A stretch of 63,937 bases of DNA, taken from NCBI GenBank assembly GCA_910576775.1, contig CAJTJV010000014.1, positions 1 through 63,937 on the forward strand, read 5' to 3'. The DNA comes from an uncultured Muribaculaceae bacterium (lineage in GTDB: Bacteria; Bacteroidota; Bacteroidia; Bacteroidales; Muribaculaceae). Position numbers and translations under genes: made by a program. The notes below the pieces were generated by a model. It had not been told where the DNA came from. It ran no database searches and was given only the letters and a program-made list of their open reading frames with translations. Positions 63,304 through 63,937 of the stretch are shown piece after piece; position 1 is the stretch's first letter; each line of letters opens with the position of its first letter.

Positions 63304-63660
63304 TTATTTGTTATTGTTTAACTTGGGGTTAAGAGAGTGTCGTTCGCAGTCTCTAACGCTTTTCTTGAGGATATTGTTGCGCAAAGCGTCGGCAAGGTCG
63401 ATGCCATGCTGGTTGGCGATAGCCATCACAACCCATATCACGTCGGCAAGCTCGTCGGCGAGATCGAGCTTTTCTCCTTTTTTTGCGGATTGTTCGCCGT
63501 CGGTACGTGCTATTATACGGGCGACCTCGCCAACCTCTTCAGTCAAAACCGCCATGTTGGTGAGGGGCGAGAAATAGCGTACGCCGACGGTGGTAATCCA
63601 TTCGTCGACAGTCCGCTGGGCTTCTCTGATTCCAATGTCATTTCCCTCACGTTTACTCAT
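63304..63660 (-). CDS. MazG-like nucleotide pyrophosphohydrolase
   Basis: 118-residue all-helical protein of the MazG/NTP-PPase superfamily, expected to hydrolyse abnormal nucleoside triphosphates. The metal-binding EEVGEVARII (about residues 41-50) and DLADELADVIWV (about 66-77) helices are present. The ATG at 63660 lies about five bases from the -7 box, giving a transcript with almost no leader. Pairs with deoC, a nucleoside-catabolism gene. Confidence 0.88.
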   Translation of the reverse strand: MSKREGNDIGIREAQRTVDEWITTVGVRYFSPLTNMAVLTEEVGEVARIIARTDGEQSAKKGEKLDLADELADVIWVVMAIANQHGIDLADALRNNILKKSVRDCERHSLNPKLNNNK

Positions 63661-63664
63661 ACGG

Positions 63665-63696
63665 CAAAGTTAATTCAAAAAAAGCAAAAATGCAAG
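63665..63696 (-). promoter_or_regulatory. Promoter of the mazG-deoC operon, near-leaderless
   Basis: TAACTTTG (63665-63672, minus strand), 20 bases after CTTG (63693-63696). The start codon begins at 63660, within the expected transcription start region. Confidence 0.7.
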
Positions 63697-63750
63697 AACG
63701 GCTTTTGAGTTGCTTTGCAGAAAAATTTTTCGACAAAAAACAAGGAAATA

Positions 63751-63782
63751 TTTGCATGAATGATAAAATAGCCTTAACTTTG
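63751..63782 (+). promoter_or_regulatory. Promoter of the tRNA-Asn genes
   Basis: TTTG (63751-63754), 20 bases, TAACTTTG (63775-63782), about 30 bases before the tRNA. Confidence 0.8.
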
Positions 63783-63813
63783 CACCGCAAAAGCCCCGAG
63801 GGGCGCCGCATCC

Positions 63814-63887
63814 GCTTCAATAGCTCAGTCGGTTAGAGCATCTGACTGTTAATCAGAGGGTCGTTGGTTCGAGTCCATCTTGAAGCG
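63814..63887 (+). tRNA. tRNA-Asn (anticodon GTT)
   Basis: 74 bases without encoded CCA. The acceptor stem pairs GCTTCAA with TTGAAGC, discriminator G. The D arm GCTCAGTCGGTTAGAGC, the anticodon arm TCTGACTGTTAATCAGA (anticodon GTT) and the T arm with GGTTCGAGTCC are canonical. Confidence 0.97.
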
Positions 63888-63915
63888 CTTTTCATTATCA
63901 TTCATTTTCTTGTAT

Positions 63916-63937
63916 GCTTCAATAGCTCAGTCGGTTA
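63916..63937 (+). tRNA. Start of a second tRNA, probably tRNA-Asn, cut by the window edge
   Basis: The last 22 bases repeat the first 22 of the tRNA-Asn (GCTTCAATAGCTCAGTCGGT), 28 bases after its end. The anticodon lies beyond the window. Confidence 0.85.

Overview
The window reads as a chromosomal segment of a gut-type Bacteroidales, most likely Muribaculaceae-like. A SusC/SusD pair, an Rnf operon led by rseC, a Bacteroidetes-style Rho with a long charged insert, C25 (gingipain-type) peptidases, a short Bacteroidales C-terminal tail and many promoters of the Bacteroidetes type (TTTG at -33, about 19-21 bases, TAnnTTTG at -7) all point that way. The genus is inference; no 16S gene is present.

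Layout. 0.1-9.3 kb (minus strand): an OmpA-like protein, a SusD/SusC nutrient-uptake pair with its own terminator, a DUF6377-type membrane regulator, and lrgAB. 9.6-14.8 kb: pdxJ-exbB-exbD-tonB-YbjN-like run left from a divergent promoter region; a CBS-less ACT-like protein, nadK, a YgjP-like metallopeptidase and a GH2 beta-galactosidase run right. 17.8-22.5 kb: a broken winged-helix remnant, a YfhO-family membrane protein with an almost leaderless transcript, a small Rossmann-like protein, and a gene-poor stretch with a repeat, a protein remnant and a small barrel gene. 22.5-28.6 kb: an AT-rich two-gene cassette (C25 peptidase plus BspA-type LRR protein) lies between two diverged copies of a terminator plus DUF2007 segment; the intact DUF2007 copy is coupled to tyrS and follows cdd. 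28.8-32.3 kb: an S41 protease and an FAD lipoprotein. 32.4-40.0 kb (minus strand): a heavy-metal efflux operon (SO_0444-type permease fused to HMA, HlyD, CzcA/CusA RND, TolC, FemAB/GNAT) behind a 19-bp palindromic operator. 40.3-47.0 kb: a second C25 peptidase of mosaic base composition, a Rel/SpoT protein whose synthetase domain looks dead, DUF3822 and rsmD. 47.0-52.3 kb: rseC-rnfBCDGEA. 52.5-58.5 kb: rho, divergent from lptF/G-ribBA-unknown. 58.6-63.7 kb: an exported protein, an FtsE-like ATPase, a thioredoxin pair, DUF2752/CD225 membrane proteins, and mazG-like/deoC. The right edge holds tRNA-Asn and the start of a second copy.

How the genes fit together. The window is mostly core physiology: cofactors (PLP, NADP, riboflavin), TonB energy supply for the SusC porin, the ion-translocating Rnf complex, and stringent-response turnover. 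Three accessory islands stand out: the flanked C25-LRR cassette, the mosaic C25 gene and the metal efflux operon. A roughly 90-bp dispersed repeat with inverted ends occurs three times, plus one half copy, always between genes. No prophage, insertion sequence transposase or CRISPR array was seen. The best candidates for something undescribed are the repeat family, the duplicated-flank cassette with its small-RNA-like unit, and the unpaired metal operator.
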